Positions 1 through 9,281 of a DNA stretch of 64,000 bases are shown here, in pieces. A model generated the notes under the pieces. The model was given only the letters and a program-made list of their open reading frames with translations. It was not told where the DNA came from and ran no database searches. This stretch comes from Phycisphaerae bacterium (GTDB lineage Bacteria; Planctomycetota; Phycisphaerae; SM23-33). Every line of letters begins with the position of its first letter. Positions within the stretch are counted from its first letter, which is position 1. The stretch covers positions 27,239 to 91,238 of the forward strand of contig JASLNT010000010.1 in NCBI GenBank assembly GCA_030745875.1, in the 5' to 3' direction. Position numbers and translations under genes: made by a program.

Positions 1-102
1 ACAAGGCAGGCGCTTCCGGCCGCAACGCTTTGCAGAAATGTGCGTCTGTTCATAGTCACGTTCTCACCGGGGCGACCGCAATATCGGCTGGCCTGCTGGT
101 CG

Positions 103-882
103 TTATCGGAACCACGCCTTGGGCAGAAATCGCAGAATCAGGCCTCTGGACTGGTGCTTTTCCAACTTCCCGGCCGTCGCGCTGCACACCGCCATCCCGT
201 AATTACTCAGCGATCGATCGGTAACTGACGGTGCAAACCAGTAACCTGACCGCCAAAGGTCGGCCAGTTCCACAGTAGTAGGCATATCCTTCAGGCGCAT
301 ACCGGGTTTCACGATAGTCTTGTCGGTGACGACATTGATAATCTCCCGATTAGCTTGATTCAGGATTTCGGCCTCGTCGGCGAACATCCACTTCAACGGT
401 CGGGCCGCCAGTACATCGTGTCGCCACCGGTGGTCCTGGAGATCACGCTGCAATTGCGAGCGTGAGTAGTTCTGCGCAGCGGCGCGGGTCATGTAGGCTC
501 CGGCGTTGTAGTTCACGCCCGACATCCACATGCATCCGAACCAGTAGCAATCGTGCAGCACAACCGCTAACACGACAATAACCAGTGTGCGAAATACGTA
601 TCGGCGTGCGCGCTGGGGGGGAGTCTCCGTGAGTGCGGAGCCTTGATGTTTCGGGTCGGCGGTCGCTTTCCTTCCGAATGCCAGAGCAAGAAGATTGGCG
701 AAGAGGAAACCGATCGCCGTACCGACCAACAAACCTACAACAGCGCCTACGCCAAGCCCGGGATTACCCGCGTCAATACCTCCGAGAACACCCCCGAAAA
801 GCGCGAGCAAGCCCCCGCATATGAGCGGGAGCGTGTGGTACAGAAAGCTGAGAACCTTTCGCATGGGCGCACTGTCCTTCAC
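103..882 (-). CDS. Hypothetical membrane protein
   Basis: A 259-residue protein that I do not recognise. The N-terminal third holds two hydrophobic Gly-rich segments (about residues 12-35 and 42-68), and a third follows at about 97-118. The remaining 140 residues are hydrophilic and would form one extramembrane domain with no motif I know. The start may be the first Met or Met7 (position 864); both lie just before the first membrane segment. It is transcribed in the same direction as the sulfatase gene upstream, 41 bases away, so the two may be co-transcribed. Codon use resembles the neighbours. I see no basis for a function. Confidence 0.7.
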   Translation of the reverse strand: MKDSAPMRKVLSFLYHTLPLICGGLLALFGGVLGGIDAGNPGLGVGAVVGLLVGTAIGFLFANLLALAFGRKATADPKHQGSALTETPPQRARRYVFRTLVIVVLAVVLHDCYWFGCMWMSGVNYNAGAYMTRAAAQNYSRSQLQRDLQDHRWRHDVLAARPLKWMFADEAEILNQANREIINVVTDKTIVKPGMRLKDMPTTVELADLWRSGYWFAPSVTDRSLSNYGMAVCSATAGKLEKHQSRGLILRFLPKAWFR

Positions 883-923
883 TCAATTGCCGATCGAAAC
901 GGAGTTCCCCGAAGAACTCACGA

Positions 924-2828
924 TCAGAACCCGTTTATCTGCGCAATATGACCAAAGATGGAAGTCCCGTATTTTCCACGCTTTCCTTTTCCTGCTTTGT
1001 GAAATTCCTTTATCATCGGCAGGGCAATCTCACCCATCCAATCCAGTGTGTTGTGGAGGAGTTGGGAGTTCTTCGAACCCTTGAAGAGCATTTCACGAAG
1101 GCAAGCCAGCCCCTGATCCTTCTTGCCAATCTTCGTCAACGTCCAGGCGGCCATCATTTTTACTTCCTCGGCCTGGTCGGTCATCGCCTTGGCGATGGCG
1201 GTTTCAGCAGGCGCTGCGTTCTTGTCCAGAAGGTGGATGCCCACGATCGACCAGTAACGGATGCACTCGTCGGCGTCGGTCAGGCCCTTGACGAACGTCG
1301 CCAGGTTCTTCTTGTCGCGAACCAGCGCCAGATCGGCTGCATCAAGGTACTTCGCCAGCGGATAGAGCTTCTCGTTGCGAACCATTTCATAGATGGTCGT
1401 GTTGTTTGCACTTGCGCGACGAACTCGCATAGTCTCAGGGATCAGCCCGGAATCGAAAAGTTCGAGTTGCTTTGCTCGCAGGGCCGCCTTCAGTTCGGCG
1501 ATCTTCTTCTGGTGTTTCGGGGCATCGATCAGATTCTTCACGTTGTCGAAGTCGTCCACGGTGTCGTAGAACTCCTCCGACACGCGCGGGCGGAAGAACC
1601 GCCCGGTGACCGCATCGGTCTTGCCTTCCCTGTGATGCTTTTCCCATGCGGGCGTCGCGGGCGCTTTCCAGAGGTACGCCAGGTACTGACCGGCCGGAGC
1701 GTAAGGCATGTAGTTCTTGTAGTAGGCATATTGCTTGTCGCGGATCATGCGGACCGAGTCGTAGCGCTCGTCGGCGCGTTCGCGGAAGCCCAGGTGATAT
1801 TTCGGCTCGGGCTCGATCCCCTTACCCAGGAATACCGTTCCCTGCATGGTCTCGGGCGGTTCGCCTCCAACCAGAGACACCCAGGTTTTGGGCATATCGA
1901 CAAAGCTCACCATGCGATCGACCGTCACACCAGGTTTGGCTGCCGGGTGGAACTGCTTCCACTTTTCCGGTATACGGACCACCAGCGGGCAGTGAATCCC
2001 GCTGGAATAGACAAATCGCTTGCTGCGCGCCATCACACCGCCGTGATCGGAGCAATAGATTACGATCGTGTCTTCGTAGAGCCCGTCTTCTTTGAGGGCA
2101 TCGAGGCATTTCTTGACCTGGGCGTCCATTCTCTCAACCGCCGCAGCGTATTTGGCGTAGTTGGTGCGGATAACCGGAAGATCGGGATGGTATGACGCCA
2201 GCTTCATTTTGGCGGGGTCCTTTCCCGCCCCGCCCCCGGGTCCGTGGGCGCGACTCTCGTGAGAGTCGCCAATGTTCACGTTGGCGAAGAACGGTTGGCC
2301 CGACTGTCGATTGCGCCACCCGTACCTGGACCTGCCCTTCCTACCGCCTTTCTTACCGCCCTTCTTACCGCCCGATTGACCCCAGCAGTCGTTATCGCTG
2401 CGTCCGCCGATGTTGTAGTCGGTCTTGCCGCCGTTGGATACGTGGTATCCGGCTTTCTTCAGCAGGTCAGGATAGTACTTGATCTTATCGTGAGGAATGT
2501 GGTTTCTGCTGCGCATCGGCTGCGTACCGTTGGATATCGCGTACATTCCAGTGATCCAGCACGAACGGGTCGGCGCGCAGACGGCCGCATTATCGAAGCA
2601 GTGCGTATAGCGAAAACCCTCTTTCGCCAGTTGATCGATCGCGGGTGTCTTGGCGTTCGTGCTTCCGTAACAGCTCACCCAGGAGATACTGTTGTCTTCA
2701 CTGGTGATCCAGAGGATATTGGGCTTTTGTGGTGCGGCGTCTCGAGCCAAACCCGAACGAGACAATATCGCCCCACCGGTGACAAGAGCGCTTCCCGCCA
2801 GGAACCTTCTTCGACTAATGGGATTCAT
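924..2828 (-). CDS. Tat-exported sulfatase (formylglycine type, S1-like)
   Basis: A 634-residue sulfatase. The N-terminus has a twin-arginine signal (SRRRFLAGSALVTGG), implying folded export. The metal-binding start PNILWITSEDN (about residues 36-46) is followed by the active-site motif CAPTR at 84-88, whose Cys would be converted to formylglycine. A second metal motif (YCSDHGG) lies further on. The C-terminal part (about 480-634) is alpha-helical with HEAT-like repeats, as in planctomycete heparan-N-sulfatase relatives. Such enzymes remove sulfate esters or N-sulfate from polysaccharides; the substrate here is unknown. A Lys/Gly-rich low-complexity insert (GGKKGGKKGGRKGR) sits near residues 153-166, coded by 12-base repeats and absent from typical family members as far as I recall. 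Confidence 0.92.
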   Translation of the reverse strand: MNPISRRRFLAGSALVTGGAILSRSGLARDAAPQKPNILWITSEDNSISWVSCYGSTNAKTPAIDQLAKEGFRYTHCFDNAAVCAPTRSCWITGMYAISNGTQPMRSRNHIPHDKIKYYPDLLKKAGYHVSNGGKTDYNIGGRSDNDCWGQSGGKKGGKKGGRKGRSRYGWRNRQSGQPFFANVNIGDSHESRAHGPGGGAGKDPAKMKLASYHPDLPVIRTNYAKYAAAVERMDAQVKKCLDALKEDGLYEDTIVIYCSDHGGVMARSKRFVYSSGIHCPLVVRIPEKWKQFHPAAKPGVTVDRMVSFVDMPKTWVSLVGGEPPETMQGTVFLGKGIEPEPKYHLGFRERADERYDSVRMIRDKQYAYYKNYMPYAPAGQYLAYLWKAPATPAWEKHHREGKTDAVTGRFFRPRVSEEFYDTVDDFDNVKNLIDAPKHQKKIAELKAALRAKQLELFDSGLIPETMRVRRASANNTTIYEMVRNEKLYPLAKYLDAADLALVRDKKNLATFVKGLTDADECIRYWSIVGIHLLDKNAAPAETAIAKAMTDQAEEVKMMAAWTLTKIGKKDQGLACLREMLFKGSKNSQLLHNTLDWMGEIALPMIKEFHKAGKGKRGKYGTSIFGHIAQINGF

Positions 2829-2948
2829 ATCGCATATCCTTCGTTTATAACAACTGTGAAAGCGGACTATACGCGATGGAGCCTAAATCACTATCCATCC
2901 GGAGGGTCTGGAAGACCTTGCACAATACGTCTCCAGTTGTCCGCCGTT

Positions 2949-4382
2949 CTACCTTTTGCGTTTCTTCTTCTTTTTGCGATTTGCGCGTTGTTTAGCCGTC
3001 AGGCGTTTTGAGCGTTTCTTTACTTTTCCCGGGAATCCCCCGCCCATGCCCATCTGCCCCATGCTCTGGGCCATCTTCATGCGGTCGCGCGTGCCCATAC
3101 CGGCCATCTGCTTCATCATGCCCGCAGCCTGGGTAAAACTCTTGATCAGGCCCGACACGTCCTGAGTTTCCTGCCCGGCGCCTTTGGCGATTCGCCGACG
3201 GCGGGACGCTTCGATAACAGTCGGGTCCTCCCGCTCGCCCGGAGTCATCGAGAGGATTATCGCCTCCATACGACGCATCTCGTTACCGTCCATCTGCATC
3301 GCATCAAGTTGCCCGCCCATGCCCGGGATCATCTTGAGAATCTGCTTCATCGACCCGAGCTTCTGCATCTGCTTCATCTGGGCCAGGAAGTCGGTAAGCG
3401 TGAATCGACCTTTGGCCATCTTCTCCTGCATGGCCGCCGCCTGGTCGGCGTCGAATTCGCTTTGGGCTTTTTCGACGAGCGAGACAATGTCGCCCATGCC
3501 CAGTATTCGCCCGGCCATACGGTCGGGATGGAACTCTTCGAGATCGTCAAGCTTCTCACCGACACCGATGAACTTGATCGGCTTACCGGTGACGGCTTTT
3601 ACGCTGAGTGCGGCGCCGCCCCGTGCATCGGAGTCGAACTTGGTCAGGATCACGCCGTCGAGTTCCAGGCGTTCGTTAAACTCCCGGGCGGAGTTCACGG
3701 CATCCTGACCGGTCATCGCGTCAACAACGAGATATATCTGGTGCGGATTAACAGCTGAGGAGATATCCTGCACCTGCCGCATCATTTCTTCATCAACGTG
3801 CAGGCGACCGGCGGTGTCGATTATGACCACGTCGCATTCATTGCTTCGCGCCCATTTTATGCTCTTGCGCGCCACCGCGACCGGATTCCCGGACCCCTCG
3901 ACCCTGAACGACGGAATACCGACCTGATCGGCCACAATCTCCAACTGCTCGATAGCCGCCGGTCTCTGTAAGTCGCAGGCGACTACAACGGGGTGCTTGC
4001 CCTGCTTGAGGAGATTCCTGGCGAGTTTTCCGCAGGTGGTGGTTTTACCGGCGCCCTGTAGACCGGCCATCAATATGATCGTGGGCGGAGGGCTTACGTA
4101 GTATATCCGCGAATCCACCGGGCCCATCAGTTCGGTAAGTTCGTCCTGAACGATCTTGACCATCAACTGGCCGGGATGGAGCGACTTGATGACCTCAGAA
4201 CCGACAGCCTTCTGCGTAACATCCTCACAAAACTTCGTTACGACCTTGTAGTTGACGTCGGCTTCGAGCAGCGCGGTGCGGACGTCTCGCATGGCGTCGC
4301 GGACGTTTTGCTCTGAAATACGCCCTCGTCCGGACATCTTGCGGAAGACATCGCCGAATTTCTCTGTCAGGGATTCAAACAT
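2949..4382 (-). CDS. ffh: Signal recognition particle protein Ffh (SRP54)
   Basis: SRP GTPase that binds signal peptides co-translationally with 4.5S RNA and delivers ribosomes to FtsY. The N-domain starts MFESLTEKFGDVFRKM. The G-domain carries the P-loop GLQGAGKTTT, the DTAGR motif and TKFD. The C-terminal M-domain is Met-rich (for example MKQMQKLGSMKQILKMIPGM) and ends in a strongly basic Lys/Arg tail typical of RNA binding. I chose the Met at 4382 rather than an upstream in-frame Met at 4415 because family proteins begin at MF-x-L-T. The 477-residue length is normal. It faces the same way as the ATP-citrate-lyase-like genes upstream but is separated from them by about 80 bases. Confidence 0.97.
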   Translation of the reverse strand: MFESLTEKFGDVFRKMSGRGRISEQNVRDAMRDVRTALLEADVNYKVVTKFCEDVTQKAVGSEVIKSLHPGQLMVKIVQDELTELMGPVDSRIYYVSPPPTIILMAGLQGAGKTTTCGKLARNLLKQGKHPVVVACDLQRPAAIEQLEIVADQVGIPSFRVEGSGNPVAVARKSIKWARSNECDVVIIDTAGRLHVDEEMMRQVQDISSAVNPHQIYLVVDAMTGQDAVNSAREFNERLELDGVILTKFDSDARGGAALSVKAVTGKPIKFIGVGEKLDDLEEFHPDRMAGRILGMGDIVSLVEKAQSEFDADQAAAMQEKMAKGRFTLTDFLAQMKQMQKLGSMKQILKMIPGMGGQLDAMQMDGNEMRRMEAIILSMTPGEREDPTVIEASRRRRIAKGAGQETQDVSGLIKSFTQAAGMMKQMAGMGTRDRMKMAQSMGQMGMGGGFPGKVKKRSKRLTAKQRANRKKKKKRKR

Positions 4383-4462
4383 AAGACGCGAAAGGATACC
4401 AGATTCCCGCGTCAAACGGAAGTGATTGCCTCACAGGAGTCGGATTACGGGCGGTTTGAGGG

Positions 4463-6538
4463 TTAGTCTCGCGGTCTGGTCAGGGATATGCATTCGCTTA
4501 CGGGAATCCGCATATCCATCGGACTTCCGTAGTCCTGGTGGTCTAGGAATTCCCCGGCACTGCCTGCGGCCCGGCCTACCGCGAACATTAGAAACGCAAT
4601 ATCACAGGCGCGCTGGACGGTCATTCGCCTTTCCTTCAGCGCCCGCCAGCATATGCCCAGCGTTACTGAAGCTATGGCGCCATCGAGATTGACGGCCCAG
4701 ACATTCCTGGCGATTTCGGCTTCCTTGAGCCCGACGGTCAGCAGGTGGTAATAATCCAGAAAGACGTTACATATCTCGTTTTCGGTCAGACATTCGGCAA
4801 TGGCCCGCTCCCTGGGATCGTAGTTCACCGCCTCAGTGTTGAACACCGGATGTCCAAGACATGGAATGCGGTCGTATTCAGATCCGGCGTCTTTGGCCTC
4901 TTTGCGGATCTTGGCGAATCTCTTGACCTCTTTTTTGGCCAGAGCGGCCAGATCCAGTCCGTGTTTCGGATCGAACGGATCGTCGAGTTCAATGTCTCTG
5001 AACACCTTCAGCAGATACTCCACCGCCCGACGTCCATTGCCTCCGTGGACCTGCCCAATACTCGCCAGTGAAGCTATCATTGCGGTATTCGGTGCGTTGC
5101 CCGCAGCGGCCGACAGCTTGGCGCCCTGAGCGGATATCGTCCCCGGACCGTTGCTGAGTGCTGCGATCAGGCACTTTTCGACCAGGACCGCTTCGAAGTC
5201 CCTTGGTTTCTCTCCCGTCCACGACAGAATGAGAGACGAGGCGAACGAGCCCTGGCGCATCAACTCAGCGAGCGAGAGACCATATATTCGCGTTTCCTTT
5301 CCATCATTGGACGATACGCGGCTGGCGTTCCTCATGTCCCGTCTGCCTGGAGCGGCGCCCAGAGTGGTTCGCATTAGCGCCTTAAACTGCGACGCGTACG
5401 GTTTGGGGACAACTCCGGCGTGAAGAAGCAGTCGAGTGGGCAGCGTCTTACCCAGGTGCTTGTAGTCGACAAACCAGGGATTCAGGCGGAACTGCTTGGG
5501 ACGTCTGAAATCGCGCTGAATGCCCAGCCGATCGCAGATCAGCCCCGCCGCCGCCGGTAAGTGATGCAGCGTGGTGATTCGCATTCCCCGCCCCAACGAG
5601 TCGATAAGCTCCGCGGTTTTGTGATATCGACGTCCGGGTTCGAACGGTCCGATCCCGAAGTAGTTGTCGAAAAGCTCCATCTTCGCAGCCGCAGTGGTCT
5701 GCCCACCGTCGACAACAGCTCCGGCGTGTCCGAGCGACAGATCCTTGGTGGCGAGAATCCCGCCGGTCACGTAGGCGATTATCGGTTTGACTGACTTGCA
5801 TTGGCGAAGCATTTCGACAGCTTCTTTTTCATAGAGACCGCCTGGCTCGACATATAGGACGATTATCTCGGTCTTGTCGTCCTTTACCGCAAGATCCACA
5901 AGATCCTTCAGCGGAGTGAGTATCAGGACGTCTTTTCCGGTTGATATTCCGAAGCTCGTTCCGAGACCCGCGTTGGCGAGATACGACGCCATCGTGTTAA
6001 CCATATTCCCGCTGTTGGAGATTATCGTGGTGCTTCCGGCGGTGAAACTGGTCGCTGGCGTGTCGCCCCCCACGGCTCCTGCGCGAACGGCGTCATGGGC
6101 GTTTATCACGCCGAGTGAATTGCAGCCCAGCACGTCTATATTCGCTTCGTGGCAGAGTTGTGAGATCCTGGAGCTTACTTCGATCGAGACGTTCTCTGTT
6201 ATGATGAATATGGTCTTGATCGATCCGTTCCGGTGCTCGACTACGCCCTTCACATCGCCATAGACAGCCGCCGGAGGAGAATAAACGATGACCTTGTTAG
6301 GACGCTTGTTCTTGGGCAGGGAACCCATGAGTTCTTCTACGGTCGAGTAGACCGGAATAGGATCCTGTCCGGGCACGTCAATGGTCCGTCCGCCCTTGCC
6401 CAGAGCCCATCCGCCGACGATATTGCCGCAGTACTTCTGCGAAGCGACAGTAACGTTGCGCGCCTCTCGCCCTGTTATGTTGGACACGGCGATGCGGTCG
6501 CCAGCCTGAAGAAGATCGCTGAGTTTTGCGGCCCTCAT
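4463..6538 (-). CDS. aclA: ATP-citrate lyase large subunit-like (SCS-alpha plus citrate-synthase-like domains)
   Basis: A 691-residue protein with a CoA-binding and CoA-ligase half like succinyl-CoA synthetase alpha (residues 1-330) and a citrate-synthase-like half (about 420-690). The phospho-histidine motif is LGHAGA (His271). In the second half I see HGG (His498), GHPV (His563) and NLDG (Asp619). With the downstream-type partner it would cleave citrate with ATP and CoA to acetyl-CoA and oxaloacetate in the cytosol. Its ATG overlaps the stop of the partner gene as ATGA (6535-6538), so I prefer this start to one eight codons upstream. Compared from memory with animal ACLY, the HN of GAHN is replaced by Gln and RFGG by HGG, so substrate and direction are less certain than the fold. 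Confidence 0.8.
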   Translation of the reverse strand: MRAAKLSDLLQAGDRIAVSNITGREARNVTVASQKYCGNIVGGWALGKGGRTIDVPGQDPIPVYSTVEELMGSLPKNKRPNKVIVYSPPAAVYGDVKGVVEHRNGSIKTIFIITENVSIEVSSRISQLCHEANIDVLGCNSLGVINAHDAVRAGAVGGDTPATSFTAGSTTIISNSGNMVNTMASYLANAGLGTSFGISTGKDVLILTPLKDLVDLAVKDDKTEIIVLYVEPGGLYEKEAVEMLRQCKSVKPIIAYVTGGILATKDLSLGHAGAVVDGGQTTAAAKMELFDNYFGIGPFEPGRRYHKTAELIDSLGRGMRITTLHHLPAAAGLICDRLGIQRDFRRPKQFRLNPWFVDYKHLGKTLPTRLLLHAGVVPKPYASQFKALMRTTLGAAPGRRDMRNASRVSSNDGKETRIYGLSLAELMRQGSFASSLILSWTGEKPRDFEAVLVEKCLIAALSNGPGTISAQGAKLSAAAGNAPNTAMIASLASIGQVHGGNGRRAVEYLLKVFRDIELDDPFDPKHGLDLAALAKKEVKRFAKIRKEAKDAGSEYDRIPCLGHPVFNTEAVNYDPRERAIAECLTENEICNVFLDYYHLLTVGLKEAEIARNVWAVNLDGAIASVTLGICWRALKERRMTVQRACDIAFLMFAVGRAAGSAGEFLDHQDYGSPMDMRIPVSECISLTRPRD

Positions 6539-7773
6539 TTTACATCTCCCATCTCGGCACAACTTTTGGCGAATCCGGCTGCATATTCGGCTACTTGCGT
6601 CACAGGCGTATCCGGCCCGAAAATTACATACGGAAGGGACAGTGCGTCCAGCGTTTCCTTCATAGTCAGCAGCCCCTGCACAAGTCTTGGGCCTCCGCGT
6701 CCCACGACAACGGGCGTGCTTATCGGTCCGTTCTCATCGACGTACGCAATCAGGGCGTCGGCGATGGCTTTGAAGGTGACGTCTATCAGGGTGTTGTTCG
6801 CTTTCCCACCGAGGATCAGAATGGCGGAGGCTTTTGATAGATTATGATCGAAGCATCGTTTCGCAGTACCAAACATCCGCTCGTATGTCGGATTGCCCCC
6901 AAAATCCGACAGGAACAGCGGGCTACCGCCATTCTGCGTGAGAGTCTCGATAACGATGGTCGAGGCCCCTCCGCCGAAGAGAATCGGTAAGATAAGTTCG
7001 CCGCCGAGATCAGCGACATGGGCCTGGCCCTGGTGGCTGGATGCGGACCACTGGCTCATTTCTTCTTCGAAGGCGGTCTTGTTGGCGGGGTATTCGGGAA
7101 GTTCCAGGCCCAGATTCCGGAACTTGAAGTTGGCCTCGTCAAAAATCGCCTTGAAATCGCATGCGAAGGGCTTTCCTTGAGGGTCAATCCGCCAGGGATT
7201 CACTTCGCACAACTGCATGCCCGTCGACCGGAACATGTCCACAAAATCAACCAGCGATCGCGACAAAGGGCTTATCGCCTCAGCGGGGCAACCAAGTTCC
7301 TGCAGAATATCCGACGCCTGGTATGCGTCCAGCCACTTGTATATATCGATCGGAGAGGTGATCTTCTTGTCGTCGGTCACCTCTTCGATATCCATTCCGC
7401 CAGACAGAGACATCGTTATCGCCGGACCAACGTGTCGGGAATCGTATGTAAGGGCTGCGTACACTTCCAGGTCCGATGGAATATGCTGGACGATATACGC
7501 GGTCCGCGGAAGGTGCCCGCCGACTTCAATACCCTGAACGCGTTTGAGCTCTTTCTGGGCGTCGACATAATCTGTGACTTCCACGACGGCTCCGGATTTG
7601 CCTCGCTTGCCGGACAGGACGTCGGCCTTGACTAGTCCGCGTCCGCCCCAGCGTTCGAGGGCTTCACGTATCGCAGCGCCCGGCGCGTCAGCGGTGAGGT
7701 GCTCGGGAACAGAGATGCCGAATCTCGGGGCAAGGTGCTCAAGAAAGAAAAGTTCGGTAACCTTGGCGGGCAT
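6535..7773 (-). CDS. aclB: ATP-citrate lyase small subunit-like (ATP-grasp plus citrate-binding domain)
   Basis: A 412-residue partner of the large subunit. The N-terminal two-thirds is an ATP-grasp domain like succinyl-CoA synthetase beta, including the CEVNPWRID stretch that contributes to nucleotide and metal binding. The last 150 residues match the ACL citrate-binding domain: GGGAST, LFLSDFGGNPTYE, ILGGKANNTLIDV and VVVGRGGPRLVQGL resemble the corresponding strands of ACLY. A good ribosome site (GGGAGG) lies about 9 bases before the ATG. It is the first gene of a two-gene operon ending in an ATGA overlap. The order small-then-large subunit is that of the green sulfur bacterial genes. No other reductive TCA genes are in the window. 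Confidence 0.82.
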   Translation of the reverse strand: MPAKVTELFFLEHLAPRFGISVPEHLTADAPGAAIREALERWGGRGLVKADVLSGKRGKSGAVVEVTDYVDAQKELKRVQGIEVGGHLPRTAYIVQHIPSDLEVYAALTYDSRHVGPAITMSLSGGMDIEEVTDDKKITSPIDIYKWLDAYQASDILQELGCPAEAISPLSRSLVDFVDMFRSTGMQLCEVNPWRIDPQGKPFACDFKAIFDEANFKFRNLGLELPEYPANKTAFEEEMSQWSASSHQGQAHVADLGGELILPILFGGGASTIVIETLTQNGGSPLFLSDFGGNPTYERMFGTAKRCFDHNLSKASAILILGGKANNTLIDVTFKAIADALIAYVDENGPISTPVVVGRGGPRLVQGLLTMKETLDALSLPYVIFGPDTPVTQVAEYAAGFAKSCAEMGDVK

Positions 7774-7943
7774 GCTTGGAAACCTCCCGGCACGTCAGTG
7801 TGCATATTAGGTCTCTGTGAATGCCCATCGTCCAAGTAGCGGAGCACACCATAGGCAATTCTCAGTTTTTTTTTGTATTTTTCCTGTTCCGGGGTCAGAG
7901 CGTGCGGGTTTCGGCGACAAGGCCCATCGGGTACAATGTCCAC

Positions 7944-9281
7944 ATGGACCTCTTCCGTGAATCCGAGGACGCCGCAATCGCCGCCTACGCACCGCTGCCC
8001 GTGCGAATGCGCCCTCGTTGCGTAGACGAAGTGCTGGGGCAGGATGAGTTCCTCGGACCGGGCAAAATGCTGCGCCGGATACTCGCTGCAGACAGTTTGT
8101 CGAGCCTGATATTCTACGGGCCCCCAGGCACAGGCAAGACCACCCTGGCCACCGTAATAGCCGCACAATGCGACTGCGAATTCCACACGTTGAACGGGGC
8201 GTCAACTTCAGTGAAGGATGTTCGGACCATAATAGAACGCGCACGGGCCATACTGGCGTCGACTGGACGAAGAACCGTCGCGTTCATCGATGAACTGCAT
8301 CGCTTCAACCGATCGCAGCAGGACGTGCTGCTTAACGATGTTGAGAACGGGTGCATTATTCTAGTCGGCGCGACTACGGAGAATCCATATTTCACGGTCA
8401 ACACCCCCCTGCTGTCGCGATCTACGATCTTCGAATTCGCACCTCTGCGGGAGGAACACATCGTTCGACTGCTGAAACGCGCAATAGCGGACAAGCAGCG
8501 AGGCCTGGGGCAGTTGAACATCCAAGCCGATAACGACGCACTGGAACACCTGGCGGGCATCTCCGACGGCGACGCTCGCCGGGCGCTGACAGCTCTGGAA
8601 GTAGGCGTGATGAGCCAGCCCCGAACCGGAAAGAAGCAGAAGATCGTGTTCGACCTGCAAACCGCACAGGAATCCATACAGGCCAAAGTCATAAAATACG
8701 ATTCGCACGGTGACGAGCACTACGACGCAGCCAGCGCCCTGATAAAGTCGATGCGGGGAAGCGATCCGGACGCTGCGGTGTATTGGCTGGCCAGAATGCT
8801 CGTTGCCGGCGAGGATCCGCGATTCATAGCCAGGCGAGTGGCGATACTGGCCTCGGAGGACATCGGCAACGCCGACCCGCGCGCAATACAGATAGCCGCC
8901 GCCGCATACAGCATCACAGAGCGAATAGGAATGCCCGAATGTCAACTCACCCTCGCCCAGGCGGTGATCTACATGGCCTGCGCGCCGAAATCAAACGCGT
9001 CGGCGATGGCGATATGGACGGCAAGCGAAGACGTGAAGAACCACCGCACCGTACCGGTCCCGGTGAGCATCAAGGATGCGCACTACGGCGGGGCCAAGAA
9101 ACTTGGGCGCGGGGAGGGGTATCAGTACTCTCACGATCATCCCGGAGGGGTGAGCCCCGACCAGGAGTACCTCGGAATCGACACGACATACTACCAACCC
9201 ACCGACCGCGGGTACGAGAAGCACATGTCGGCGTATCTCGAATGGGCTCGGAAACTAAGGACCACCGGTAAGAAGAAATGA
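7944..9281 (+). CDS. rarA: Replication-associated recombination protein A (RarA/MgsA), AAA+ ATPase
   Basis: Clamp-loader-like AAA+ ATPase acting at stalled replication forks. From the Met at 7944 (445 residues) the protein begins MDLFRESEDAA and runs into RPRCVDEVLGQDEFLGPGK, the usual family start. Walker A is YGPPGTGKTTLA, Walker B is VAFIDELHRFN, sensor 1 is LVGATTENPYF, and the C-terminal tetramerisation part includes YWLARMLVAGEDPRFIARR and EYLGIDTTYYQPTDRGYE, both typical of RarA. An upstream in-frame Met at 7821 would add 41 unrelated residues and is rejected. The gene overlaps the next by ATGA, so the two are translationally coupled. It diverges from the ATP-citrate-lyase-like operon. 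Confidence 0.95.
   Translation: MDLFRESEDAAIAAYAPLPVRMRPRCVDEVLGQDEFLGPGKMLRRILAADSLSSLIFYGPPGTGKTTLATVIAAQCDCEFHTLNGASTSVKDVRTIIERARAILASTGRRTVAFIDELHRFNRSQQDVLLNDVENGCIILVGATTENPYFTVNTPLLSRSTIFEFAPLREEHIVRLLKRAIADKQRGLGQLNIQADNDALEHLAGISDGDARRALTALEVGVMSQPRTGKKQKIVFDLQTAQESIQAKVIKYDSHGDEHYDAASALIKSMRGSDPDAAVYWLARMLVAGEDPRFIARRVAILASEDIGNADPRAIQIAAAAYSITERIGMPECQLTLAQAVIYMACAPKSNASAMAIWTASEDVKNHRTVPVPVSIKDAHYGGAKKLGRGEGYQYSHDHPGGVSPDQEYLGIDTTYYQPTDRGYEKHMSAYLEWARKLRTTGKKK

Noticed and set aside
948..2195. Long plus-strand ORF (415 codons) opposite the sulfatase
   Set aside because: It is antisense to a well-supported sulfatase, has no domain and no ribosome site; high GC leaves antisense frames open.
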